From Sarcophilus harrisii (Eukaryota; Chordata; Mammalia; Dasyuromorphia; Dasyuridae), in assembly GCF_902635505.1 (NCBI RefSeq), contig NC_045426.1:395238138-395302137 (forward strand): a stretch of 64,000 nucleotides of DNA. Reading direction: 5' to 3'. The notes under the pieces are model-generated. The model was not told the DNA's origin. It was given only the letters and a program-made list of their open reading frames with translations, and made no database searches. Positions within the stretch are counted from its first letter, which is position 1, and each line of letters starts with the position of its first letter. This document shows, in pieces, positions 23,201 through 30,215 of the stretch. Made by a program: the position numbers and the translations under genes.

Positions 23201-25371
23201 TATTAAATCCCCAGAATAGCATTTAATACCAATCTAGCCTCTTCCTTTAGTACTCTATATAATCCAGCAATACATCTTGTTCCTTGTACATGCCACTCAG
23301 TTTTTAAAGCCCATGTCTTTTCACTTATTCTCCTCTTCCCTGGAGTGTTCTGCTTCCTCACCTGAGGCTCCTGGATTCCTTTAAATATTAGCTCACTTTC
23401 ACCTTCGGCAGGCCTTTCTGTCTTCCTTTTAGCCATTTTACTCTCTTCCCCCTGAGATTACCTTCCATTTGGATTGAAAATATGTTCTACATACATTTAG
23501 TTGCTTGTTGTCTCTCTTATTAAAATGTGAGCCTTTCCTTGTATCCCTGCTGCCAATTATTAGCACAGTGACTGGCATATATCAAGTGCTTAATGACTGA
23601 CTCATTGATTTTGCTACTTACTACTCCTGTGACTTATGGCAAATTCTTATACCTTTTATACCTTTTTGGTCTCAATTTTCTCTTCTGTAAAATGAAAAAG
23701 TACATGGCTTTTAAGATTCTTTTCAGTTTTAAATATATCACTTTAGAAAATTAGGCCCAAGTATCTCACAAATACTAAGACTCAACAGAAAAATGTAATA
23801 TACATATGGAACCTGAGGCATGCTACCCATTTATGAAAGATAATTCCTTACTCAATTCAAAATATTTTTGAACAAAACGTTTTTGCACTAAAAACTAACA
23901 AGGCTTTTTAATGATGGAAGAAGTTATTTGTGAGTAGCTTACCTTGTAATTTCTGAAGAAAATATGGGCTAAATAACTTTGCCACATAATTGACTGGGGG
24001 GTGACCAATGAGGGTGCACGAATGAAGAAGATTCAATAGGGCTTGAGGAGGAAAATATTTAAAGCGAGTTCTTATTGTATTTTCAAGCTTCCTAAAAAAA
24101 AGTGAAGCATTTGGGGGCAGGTAATTGAGTTTCCCAAAGGGTATGATCAACTGAGAAATCTGAACAGGGGAGAATATTTCTGCTTGGTAAACAAAACTTT
24201 CTGCCACTGCATCAAAGATGGGTTTTGAAAGAATCAATTTTTTACTACAGTACTGCATAACTTTGCTGATTGATTCAGGATGCATAGTGAGACAACATGT
24301 GGAAACATGTTCTTCCAGGGCTTGTATGAAAAATTTGTCAGTGTAACCAAAGTATATGAAACCCTCTAAGACTTTTCCTAGCTCTTCATTGGTAAAATGA
24401 GAGACAAATTTTACTGAATGTACACAAAGCTTTACAACCAAAGGAAAAGCTTGAGTTTGGTTGAGAGTTACCAAGGCATTCAGTATTTGGCTTGTGACTG
24501 TAGGACTAAATTTATAAACTAATGAAATACAGAGGTTGTTTAACTGATCCAAGAAGTCCTGATGTTGAATCGCTTCTCCAAAAGCAGTTTGAAGCAATGT
24601 ATATATGGCCACTATCTCCTCAGGTGTACATTCTTGCAATTTTTGACCTTGAAGTTGAAGTATAATTTCTTTGAGCACTGCACAATTTGGATTCTGGAGT
24701 TTAACCATACATTGTCCAAGAACACAAAGATTATGAATTGTCATGTGACCCTGCTGAAGCCGATTTTGGCATTCCATTATCAGATTTACTAGTAAGTTAC
24801 TCTGGGGATCCACATGTAGTCCTGTCAAAGCTTGCAAAGCAGTCACCAGACCAGTATCTGACAGATTTGTGGACTCATATTCGAACTGAAAGCATAATGC
24901 TCTGAAGATTTCATTCTCCAAAACTGTTTTTGGAATTTTTTGGGCACTTTTCTCCTTTTCCACTTCAGAGACCCGATACAAAGCTGCTGCTGCCATAGTA
25001 TCTGACAATGTTTCCAGTGTGGTTACAAATTTTAACACCTGTTCAGATGAAGTGAAATTATTTAGTTCCTTATAAAACCTCTGATGATCCACATGACCAT
25101 TACTTTGTTCAAACCTGTCCCAAGCTGCTGTTTGGAAAAACACAGATCCAACTGGGTAAGCTTTACTCTCTTTTTCTAAGTGATGCTTCCTATAGTTTGC
25201 ATGATGAAAGATTCTGAATTGCTCTTGTTGTGGGGAAAAATACCCCTGACACATGACTTTTCTGCTTTTGTTGTTATCAGGGCTCAAATATTTTCTCAAG
25301 CAAGTCAAAACTCTGCAAGTTTGAAGACCAGATGAATAAAAATGGGACCTGGGTAAAGTAATCAAGGCCAT
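8775..25371 (-). CDS. FASTKD3: FASTKD3, whole coding span (6 coding exons)
   Basis: FASTK family protein. The family binds RNA in the mitochondrial matrix; FASTKD3 is reported to influence mitochondrial mRNA levels and COX1 translation. Coding exons, in transcript order, are 25371-23943, 21156-21071, 15342-15168, 13634-13565, 11977-11863 and 8870-8775. They sum to 1971 bases, or 656 codons plus stop (human 662 residues). All junctions are GT-AG and keep phase. The ATG at 25371 gives MALITL, identical to the start of the human protein. An ATG at 25443 is open in frame but lies in intron 1. The first 476 residues come from one exon, FAST_1/FAST_2 modules follow at roughly 405-580, and the RAP domain (LGYEVIQIPYHE) spans the last junction. 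The N-terminus is basic, as expected for mitochondrial import. The last ~15 residues differ from what I recall of human. No frameshift was found. Confidence 0.95.
9035..9830 (+). mobile_element. L2 element, 3' part
   Basis: L2 phrases in order: CTACTCAAGCAACTCCAGTGGCTTCC, AACCTGGCCCCCCACTTATC, a CTTTATGATGCAG..CATC segment and CTCTACCAGTAGGGATTG, ending GTAGCTGACTAACAAAGCTTG. A purine-rich stretch at about 9570-9715 interrupts it. Lies in the last FASTKD3 intron (8871-11862). Confidence 0.65.
9831..11200. other. FASTKD3 intron, nothing recognised
   Basis: About 10175-10275 has weak old-repeat wording (TACTAAACACCAGTG...GGGGGATG). The minus-strand ORFs of 65-84 codons at 10469-10782 show no homology and no start context worth calling. 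Confidence 0.4.
11212..11374 (-). mobile_element. MAR/WSINE-like SINE with target-site duplication
   Basis: Reverse-oriented: long poly-T, GCTAAGGCAATTGGG, then GTGATTTGTCCAGGGTGAC, the AGATTTGAACTCAGGTC B box and the CCACCTCGCTGCCCC head. The flanks TCTGTAGTTAA and TCTGCAGTTGA (11201-11211 and 11375-11385) look like a slightly diverged duplication. Confidence 0.85.
11863..11977 (-). CDS. FASTKD3: FASTKD3 coding exon 5 (RAP domain start)
   Basis: Acceptor GTCCAG, donor CAG|GTATGA. Encodes [19 protein letters not shown] then [19 protein letters not shown]. The GKEA..KQRHL..LGY.V run is the strongly conserved start of the RAP domain. Confidence 0.95.
12106..12337 (+). mobile_element. L1 3' end insertion with 15-bp TSD
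   Basis: Starts TTCTGATGGACGTGGCCATC and runs through GAGCAGTAATGAACTGAACC to CAGGCTAAACTTTTAAATAAAAAGC and an A-rich tail. The 3' UTR middle part is deleted. GAAATATAAGATCAA occurs at 12091-12105 and 12338-12352, an exact 15-base target-site duplication. Confidence 0.88.
12400..12945 (+). mobile_element. MIR split by a ~280-bp unidentified insertion
   Basis: The left half (12400-12510) has TGTGCCAAGCACTGTGATGAG and CATTTGATCTTTATAACC. The right half (about 12785-12945) resumes with AGGTACAATTATCTTCATTTTAC and ACTGAGGAAACAAACAG. The sequence between does not match a family I know. Confidence 0.5.
13060..13165 (+). mobile_element. L2 3' tip
   Basis: CTTCTTGAAGACTGGGGCTG, then ACCACAGCTTAGAACAATG and ACAAGCACTTAATGTTTAATG, which match the L2 terminal block. 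Confidence 0.55.
13565..13634 (-). CDS. FASTKD3: FASTKD3 coding exon 4
   Basis: Acceptor GACTCAG, donor AAAAG|GTAAAG. With one base from the previous exon it encodes [20 protein letters not shown] then VYK. The [10 protein letters not shown] run matches the human protein. Confidence 0.94.
13635..15167. other. FASTKD3 intron, mostly unassigned
   Basis: A 17-base poly-A near 13828 and MIR-like traces at 13975-14095 and 14340-14400. No other element or gene is recognised. Confidence 0.4.
15168..15342 (-). CDS. FASTKD3: FASTKD3 coding exon 3
   Basis: Acceptor TTTATAG, donor GTAG|GTAAGC. Encodes [20 protein letters not shown], then [20 protein letters not shown] and [17 protein letters not shown], co-linear with the human FAST_2 region. 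Confidence 0.95.
17696..17858 (+). mobile_element. SINE inserted in the L1 endonuclease region
   Basis: GGGCAGCTAGATGGTGCAGTG head, GAGGACCTGAGTTCAAATTTG, then GTGACCCTGGGCAAGTCACTT and an A-rich tail. L1 ORF2 homology resumes directly after it (ATGTATATGCACCAAG). Confidence 0.82.
20144..20308 (+). mobile_element. SINE inserted in the L1 3' half
   Basis: GGGCAGCTAGGTAGTGCAGTG, GAGGACCTGAGTTCAAATG, then TGTGTGACCTTGGACAAGTC and a poly-A tail. The flanks share GAAATA and GAGTGGT words, consistent with a target-site duplication inside the L1. Confidence 0.85.
21071..21156 (-). CDS. FASTKD3: FASTKD3 coding exon 2
   Basis: Acceptor ATTTCAG, donor AAG|GTAGGT. Encodes (V)[18 protein letters not shown] then [10 protein letters not shown]. 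The [16 protein letters not shown] run matches human. The donor lies only about 40 bases from the end of the intronic L1. Confidence 0.95.
21480..21710 (+). mobile_element. MIR element
   Basis: AAGGTTTGCAAAGCTCTTTT start, a degenerate core and a GAACCCTGATTTCTGCTGACCCCAAGG-type 3' half, ending CATTACACTCTATTGCC. Confidence 0.6.
21820..22335 (+). mobile_element. L2 3' end
   Basis: Clear L2 terminal sequence: CCTTCAAGGCTCAGTTCAG, ATACCACCTCCGCCACC, then CTGATCCCAAAGAC, TTTGTATTCCTGATGGCTGG and CACAATGCCTTGTCTAG. Confidence 0.78.
22336..22930. other. FASTKD3 intron, nothing recognised
   Basis: AT-rich single-copy-looking DNA between two L2 copies. No element or exon is seen. Confidence 0.4.
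22931..23615 (+). mobile_element. L2 3' end, second copy
   Basis: CTGCCAAAATGACCTTTATG, CTCTGACCATGTTATC, the CCAGCAATACATCTTGTTCC segment and CTGGAGTGTTCTGCTTCC, ending GTGACTGGCATATATCAAGTGC. The 77-codon minus-strand ORF here is a chance reading. Confidence 0.78.
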
Positions 25372-25414
25372 GGGGAATGATGGAATGGGATCAGCTGCCC
25401 ATCTTGAGCACAGT
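23943..25414 (-). CDS. FASTKD3: FASTKD3 large exon (first coding exon)
   Basis: Acceptor TTTTAG ends at 25415; the ATG is at 25371, leaving a 43-base untranslated lead. The donor is CAAG|GTAAGC. It encodes 476 residues: a basic N-terminus, then conserved human-like blocks such as [54 protein letters not shown] and [13 protein letters not shown]. One exon carrying most of the protein is the usual FASTKD3 structure. The plus-strand ORF at 24562-24792 is a shadow. Confidence 0.95.
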
Positions 25415-26030
25415 CTAAAATAAAAACAAGAAAATAAAACCATAGTGTAAAATTTTTCTCAGAAAACTTCCACATAACCACAAAATATACCGTTCAATAT
25501 TTATGTTACTGAGTATTCTGCAAGAGGGGAAATGTGAAAATAAAATTGAACATATGGTCTAAATTTAATAATAATACTTTTTTCTGAATAGTACTTTTAA
25601 GACTTAAAAAGTACCTCTCATGTGTTACTTCATATGACCCTCCTGACAATTCTGTGTAGTACATAACATAGGTACCATAACAAAAATGAAGATAAAATGC
25701 TAAGCCATGACTCCCGGGGCTAAGAGTATTCTTCGTATCCCCAGTAACTTCTCCTTAACCTGCCTGCTAAGCTTGATAAATGCTTTTTTGATCAAAATGT
25801 TAGAATTTGCTCTTGGATCTCTTTGATTCCAGACCCATCTCTTTATCTCTCACACCACAACTGTCTTTAAAAAAATCAATGAATTCATGAATAAATGCAC
25901 CCCAGCTTCTGATAAGTTTCAAAGTGGCCCAATTTAGCATAAATCAATGCAAAACACAAAATGTGAAGAATATATAGGCGAACTTTCAAGTGTTCTTCTA
26001 TTAGCAACAGGGGAGGGCTGATTAGTCTAG
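25415..26030. other. FASTKD3 intron 1, mostly unassigned
   Basis: About 25590-25700 has weak MIR-like wording (CATATGACCCTCCTGACAATTC). Nothing else is recognised before the hAT-like elements. Confidence 0.4.
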
Positions 26031-26035
26031 ACTCT

Positions 26036-26208
26036 AGCAGGGTTCCTCAAACCACGGCCCGCGGGCCAGATGCGGCAGCTGAGGACGATTATCCCCCTCC
26101 CCCAGGGCTATGAAGTTTCTTTATTTAAAGGCCCACACAACAAAGTTTTTGTTTTTACTACAGTCCGGCCCTCCAGCAGTCTGAGGGACAGTGACCTGGC
26201 CCCCTGTT
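26036..26208. mobile_element. hAT-type non-autonomous DNA transposon
   Basis: Starts CAGGGTTCCTCAAACCACGG and continues GCCCGCGGGCCAGATGC, CAGGGCTATGAAGTTTC and GTCCGGCCCTCCAGCAG. This CAGGGGTCCTCAAAC-type end is typical of a hAT MITE family of mammals. The 3' end is blurred by the next element. Confidence 0.65.
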
Positions 26209-26220
26209 TAGAAAGTGCGC

Positions 26221-26413
26221 GGCAAAGTTCCTTAACAGTGGATCGTGACCTGTAACTGAATGTGGGGGAGGGGGGGGGAGGGGGAGGATGGAGGGGGTCG
26301 CGAAATTCTGGTTTGTTATCGGTAAATATTAGATTTTTACATCTATTTTATATACTAGGATAAAAATTTCTCAGGCCCGAAGGGGTCGCGAGTAGAATGT
26401 TTGAAAAGCGCCT
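26221..26413. mobile_element. Second hAT-like MITE, adjoining
   Basis: GGCAAAGTTCCTTAACAGTGG, GTCGCGAAATTCTGG, then ATCTATTTTATATACTAGG and AGGGGTCGCGAGTAG, ending GTTTGAAAAGCGCCTG. Its right end resembles an inverted copy of the left end at 26036. The flanks GTCTAGAC and GTCTAGAG suggest one composite insertion. A G-rich run (26264-26300) lies inside. Confidence 0.5.
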
Positions 26414-26590
26414 GGTCTAGAGGAAAGCAGAGGGAGCAGAAAACGGGGGATTTAAAGCATGGGCAGAAAGACGGAGTAAGGGAAAATATACAGTCGGTAA
26501 CGAACATCCCACCACCACAATGACTTCATTCTCTACCTCACGTTTGAAAAGTTAGAAAATCTAAAACCTTGACACCAGCTCCATACTTAC

Positions 26591-26760
26591 TCAGAATTAA
26601 GCTATCCGGACGCAACCCACGCCTGCGCACAACCTCACTAACGCACGTGCGCTGTCCCGGTGAGTCCTCTTCCGCCAGGCCCCCCCCCCCCCCCCGCCCC
26701 TCCCTTAAGTCCCGACTTGCCTTGTTTCGCACACTGTGAGTCAGAGTGGAATGGGACGTG
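26591..26760 (-). other. FASTKD3: FASTKD3 non-coding exon 1 (predicted)
   Basis: A minus-strand donor TGA|GTAAGT lies at 26591/26590, and the next acceptor in transcript order is that of the large exon. The right limit is a guess from the usual short spacing between the two start sites. An alternative donor, CTAAG|GTAAGA at 26827/26826, is at least as strong. No coding start is expected here. Confidence 0.4.
26680..26704. repeat. C16 homopolymer and C-rich tract
   Basis: Sixteen C, then G, CCCC, T, CCC. On the FASTKD3-sense strand this is a G-run able to form a G-quadruplex. Its length is likely variable between alleles and hard to sequence. Confidence 0.8.
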
Positions 26761-26767
26761 CGGAAAA

Positions 26768-26815
26768 ACTACATTTCCCATAAGGCCATGAAATTGTGTA
26801 CAATTCCCACAATGC
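26768..26815 (+). promoter_or_regulatory. Paired ZNF143-like sites, module A
   Basis: ACTACATTTCCCATAAGGCC followed, after 17 bases, by TCCCACAATGC (in context GTACAATTCCCACAATGC). Both fit the ZNF143/SBS pattern ACTACAATTCCCAxxATGC. The module is repeated inverted at 27305-27352. Confidence 0.65.
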
Positions 26816-26941
26816 GTCCATCTTACCTTAGCCCTAACTGAGGTTTGCTCTCGTTGGTTGACGCCCAGAGGCGTGCACAAAAAGGTGGGCATGCGTACTT
26901 CGTAGCTACTTCAAGTTGGCTGCCCTTTACAATCCCCGTGC

Positions 26942-26947
26942 TATAAA
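26942..26947 (+). promoter_or_regulatory. TATA box candidate for MTRR
   Basis: TATAAA in context GCTATAAATGC. A start about 25-30 bases downstream would place the transcript 5' end near 26970, just before the ATGGGC word at 26989. Confidence 0.4.
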
Positions 26948-26969
26948 TGCTTCGTGAAGCCCGAGCGAG

Positions 26970-27253
26970 CTGAGTTCTGTGACCCAGGATGGGCTCCGGG
27001 TGAGATAGCGCTGGAGTGAGAGGAAGGTCAGAGCGGCGGCCCGAGGGCTCAAGAGCGAGTTAAACCCGTTCTATAAAGCGGTGACTACCCGCTAGTTCAC
27101 GTGCTGTGCTCCGATTGCTGGCCGGCTTGCTCAGATAGTTGGTTTCCGCAGACGCGAAGGGCCTGGATGCGGCCGAGGAGGTCAGGAGGCTGGACTAGCG
27201 AGCTTCGAAGCCTCAGGAGGTACTCGAGTAACCCGGACTAAATCTCCAGTAAG
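26970..27253 (+). other. MTRR: MTRR non-coding exon 1 (predicted region)
   Basis: The start is inferred from the TATA box. Candidate donors are CCGG|GTGAGA (26999/27000) and AAG|GTAGGT (27253/27254). ATGGGCTCCGG at 26989 looks like the equivalent of the human upstream start (MGA...). Here it reads M-G-S-G then TGA, whether unspliced or joined to exon 2, so it can act only as a short upstream ORF. Confidence 0.4.
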
Positions 27254-27304
27254 GTAGGTGAGCATTGCTACATGGGGAGCCCTTTTCCAAGTAGGCAACC
27301 CAAA

Positions 27305-27352
27305 GGCATTGTGGGACTTTAGGCATTCTCACGGCCTTATGGGAAACGTGGT
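27305..27352 (-). promoter_or_regulatory. Paired ZNF143-like sites, module B (inverted)
   Basis: Read on the minus strand: ACCACGTTTCCCATAAGGCC, a 16-base gap, then TCCCACAATGCC. It shares 14 contiguous bases (TTTCCCATAAGGCC) and the 11-base TCCCACAATGC with module A. Confidence 0.65.
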
Positions 27353-27359
27353 CCAGTCC

Positions 27360-27391
<32 letters not shown>

Positions 27392-27660
27392 GCCTTTTAT
27401 TTAGGGTTATATATATGGGTAACTTTACAGCATTGACAATTGCCAAACCTCTTGTTCCACTTTTTCCCCGCTTTCCCCCCACCCCCTCCCCTAGATGGCA
27501 GGATGATTAGTAAATGTTAAATATATTAAAATATAAATTGGATACACAATAAGTATACATGACCAAACTGTTATTTTGCTGTACAAAAAGAATCAGACTC
27601 TGAAATATTGTACAATTAGCTTGTGAAGGAAATAAAAAATGCAGGTGGGCATAAATGGAT
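27360..27660 (-). mobile_element. L1 3' end, minus strand
   Basis: A 25-base poly-T abuts the promoter. The reverse complement then matches the L1 3' UTR: GGTTTGGCAATTGTCAATGC, the GAGGGGGTGGGGGG block, TTTTTGTACAGCAAAATAAC and CAAGCTAATTGTACAATATT. 5'-truncated near 27660. It is closely related to the copy at 28307-29071. Confidence 0.85.
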
Positions 27661-27674
27661 ATGAGATAGAGACA

Positions 27675-28036
27675 ATAATTTTCTAATTTAGCATGGTTCA
27701 CTATGATTGATTTGATCTTACAAGGAGATATTTTGGGCCAGAACCTGAAACAAGGTACTAAGTACAACTGATAGAACCAATGCTTGTGTTCACACCTTTA
27801 GAGGGCTCATATAAGCAAGAAGTATTTAAGTACTCATTGGAGTTCACACATTTGGGAGATTTCAGGATTTAGTATGAGATATCCGAATTCACACCTCCCT
27901 TAATTCCTCCCTTGGGCGGAGTCAACCTTTGGGATAGCATATATATATATATATAATAGAAGCTCTTAGAGCTTCAAGTTAATTACTTCAGAACATTCCC
28001 AGGGGTGGGAGAGGAGCACTCTGGGAGGAAGCCCAC
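27675..28036 (+). mobile_element. Retroviral LTR fragment (fossil)
   Basis: Shares the wording of the solo LTR at 35370-35936: TTTTCTAATTTAGCATGG, TTGGAGTTCACACATTTGGG, then GATTTAGTATGAGATATCC and GGCGGAGTCAACCTTTGGG. It is incomplete at both ends, its left side adjoining the L1. A (TA)n run lies near 27940. Probable endogenous retrovirus family of marsupials, old. Confidence 0.6.
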
Positions 28037-28039
28037 AAG

Positions 28040-29355
28040 CTTCTAACTATTACTGTTATGGGTACTACTGTCCTCTCAGTTACCCAGGACCACAAACTAT
28101 GTGTCATTTTTAATTCCTCAGTTTTTCTCATTCCCTCAATATCTAATGGGTTGCCAAGCCACCATTCTATTCTCTCTTTTCTCCAGTGCCAAAAGTGGCA
28201 CTTCCCCAAAGGCCCATATTATCTCTTACCTGAATGATTGACTGGTTGATCTCTTTACCACAAGTCTCTCCTTTCTTTTCACAAGACCATGAAATTTAGC
28301 TAGTTGGAATGGATGTCCATCAGTTGGAGAATGGCTGAATAAATTGTGGTATATAAATATTATGGAATATTATTGTTCTGTAAGAAATGACCAACAGGAT
28401 GATTTCAGAAAGGCCTGGAGAGACTTACACGAACTGATGCTGAGTGAAATGAGCAGGACCAGGAGATCATTATATACTTCAACAACAATACTATATGATG
28501 ACCAGTTCTGATGGACCAGGCCATCCTCAGCAACGAGATCAACCAAATCATTTCTAATGGAGCAGTAATGAACTGAACTAGCTATGCCCAGAGAAAGAAC
28601 TCTGGGAGATGACTAAAAACCATTACATTGAATTCCCAATCCCTATATTTATGCACACCTGCATTTTTGATTTCCTTCACAAGCTAATTGTACAATATTT
28701 CAGAGTCTGATTCTTTTTATACAGCAAAATAATGTTTGGTCATGTATACTTATTGTGTATCTAATTTACCAATCCCTATATTTATGCACACCTGCATTTT
28801 TGATTTCCTTCACAAGCTAATTGTACAATATTTCAGAGTCTGATTCTTTTTATACAGCAAAATAATGTTTGGTCATGTATACTTATTGTGTATCTAATTT
28901 ATATTTTAATGTATTTAACATCTACTGGTCATCCTGCCATCTGGGGGAGGGGGTGGGGGGGTAAGAGGTGAAAAATTGGAACAAGAGGTTTGGCAATTGT
29001 TAACGCTGTAAAGTTATCCATGCATATAACCTGTAAATAAAAGGATATTAAATTAAAAAAAAAAAAAAAAGTTTAGCTAGTTGTCCCTCATACCCAAACT
29101 GATCTTCCTCATCCCTGCCTCCTATCTTTTTTCTCACTTCAGGAGCTAAAAGCCCACCATCTAAAACAATCCCCCTTAATTCCTTCCCTCTATTGATTAT
29201 CTCCAATTTAGTCAGTCTGTATTTTGTTTGTCCATAGTTTGCATGCTGTCTCCTCTATTAAACTAACACCTTTGAGAGCAGAGACTTATCTTTTGTCTCT
29301 TTTTGTATTTTAGCACAAAGTCTGATCCACAATAGACATTTAATAAACTGGATTT
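28040..29355 (+). mobile_element. L2 element split by a younger L1
   Basis: L2-type sequence at 28040-28306 (for example CTTACCTGAATGATTGACTGG) resumes at 29084 (TTGCATGCTGTCTCCTC, GAGAGCAGAGACTTATCTTTTG, ending CCACAATAGACATTTAATAAAC). The L1 at 28307-29071 sits between. Confidence 0.65.
28307..29071 (+). mobile_element. L1 3' end insertion with TSD and internal tandem duplication
   Basis: Runs from GGATGTCCATCAGTTGGAG through GACTTACACGAACTGATGC and GAGCAGTAATGAACTG to TATAACCTGTAAATAAAAGG and poly-A. TTTAGCTAGTTG flanks it at 28295-28306 and 29072-29083. Bases 28636-28768 are repeated exactly at 28769-28901 (133 bases). Confidence 0.92.
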
Positions 29356-29370
29356 TCCATAAAAATGATG

Positions 29371-29525
29371 GGTTTGTTTTTGTTTTTTGCTGAGGCAATT
29401 GGGCTTAAATGACTTGCCCAGGGTCACACAGCTAGGAAGTGTTAAGTGTCTTGAGACTAGATTTGAACTCAGGTCCTCCCGACTTCAGGGCTGGTGCCCT
29501 ATCCACTATACCACCTAGCTGACCC
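29371..29525 (-). mobile_element. MAR/WSINE-like SINE with TSD
   Basis: GCTGAGGCAATTGGGCTTAA, then CCCAGGGTCACACAGCTAGG, the TTTGAACTCAGGTCCTCC B box and the CCACCTAGCTGACCC head. AAAATGATG occurs exactly at 29362-29370 and 29526-29534. Confidence 0.9.
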
Positions 29526-30014
29526 AAAATGATGTTATTTTGAAATTAGATTCCTTTACAAAGTTTTAACCATGGTGTGTGGGTGTAGGTGTGGGTGGTG
29601 ATGCTTATGCAAATGCGTGCGCGGGCGGCGTTCTTTTGGATCTCTGAACCCTCCCATGATGATATCTTGGGTTTCCTAGCTAGATTTCTTAATAACCTTG
29701 CCTTAAAAACCAAAATCACTTAATTTCCTTTGATTGATTGATTGACTCTCTATAGATCCCAGGTCAAATCTCATTTGGTCATTGTTTGGGTCCTGTTTCA
29801 CTGGGATTGAATGTAAATAGCAGTCTTTTCTGCTTTAGCTACTAATCCTGAGGGTCTTTCCTTCCCAGATTAATTTAGGAGTTAGTGGGTTTTGTTTTGT
29901 TTTGGACTAGGTAAAAGAACTGATTCTTTGCCTCAATTGCTACCTAGCCTTAATTTTCTGAATGGGTGTGGCCTTAGTCAAACTGAGACTTGTTCAAGGC
30001 CTTAGTTTAAAAAA

Positions 30015-30215
30015 GCCAGTCTCCCATTGTATCCAGGGCCATCTTCAGTCACCTTCATCTATATCTGGCCACTGGACCTAGATGGCTGTGGAGGGGAAAG
30101 TGAGGCAGGTGACGTTGCAACAGCCCTCCCTCATCTAAACCCAATTTACTTGCATGTCATGGTATCATCTTCCCTGATGTCATGGTCCTCTTTGAGAATG
30201 AAGGCCAATTACATA
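30015..30215 (+). mobile_element. RTE-type marsupial SINE
   Basis: ATCTTCAGTCACCTTCATC, then TATCTGGCCACTGGACCTAG, ATGGCTGTGGAGG, a GTGACGTTGCAACAGCCCTCC block and CATGGTCCTCTTTGAGAATGAAGG. Its 3' end resembles the 3' end of the old LINE near 36100, as expected for a SINE mobilised by that LINE. The 66-codon ORF over it is not a gene. Confidence 0.7.

Larger units (their letters stand above)
26591..27360. promoter_or_regulatory. Bidirectional FASTKD3-MTRR promoter (CpG-rich)
   Basis: GC- and CpG-rich DNA in an otherwise AT-rich window, between divergent FASTKD3 and MTRR. It holds two CACGTG E-boxes (26644-26649 and 27098-27103), two inverted ZNF143-like modules (26768-26815, 27305-27352), GCGC-type NRF1-like words and two TATAAA boxes (26942-26947, 27072-27077). 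The divergent arrangement is the same in human. Confidence 0.85.

Noticed and set aside
25372-25443. FASTKD3 start at the upstream ATG 25443
   Set aside because: It lies upstream of the TTTTAG acceptor, hence in intron 1. MALITL at 25371 matches the human N-terminus.
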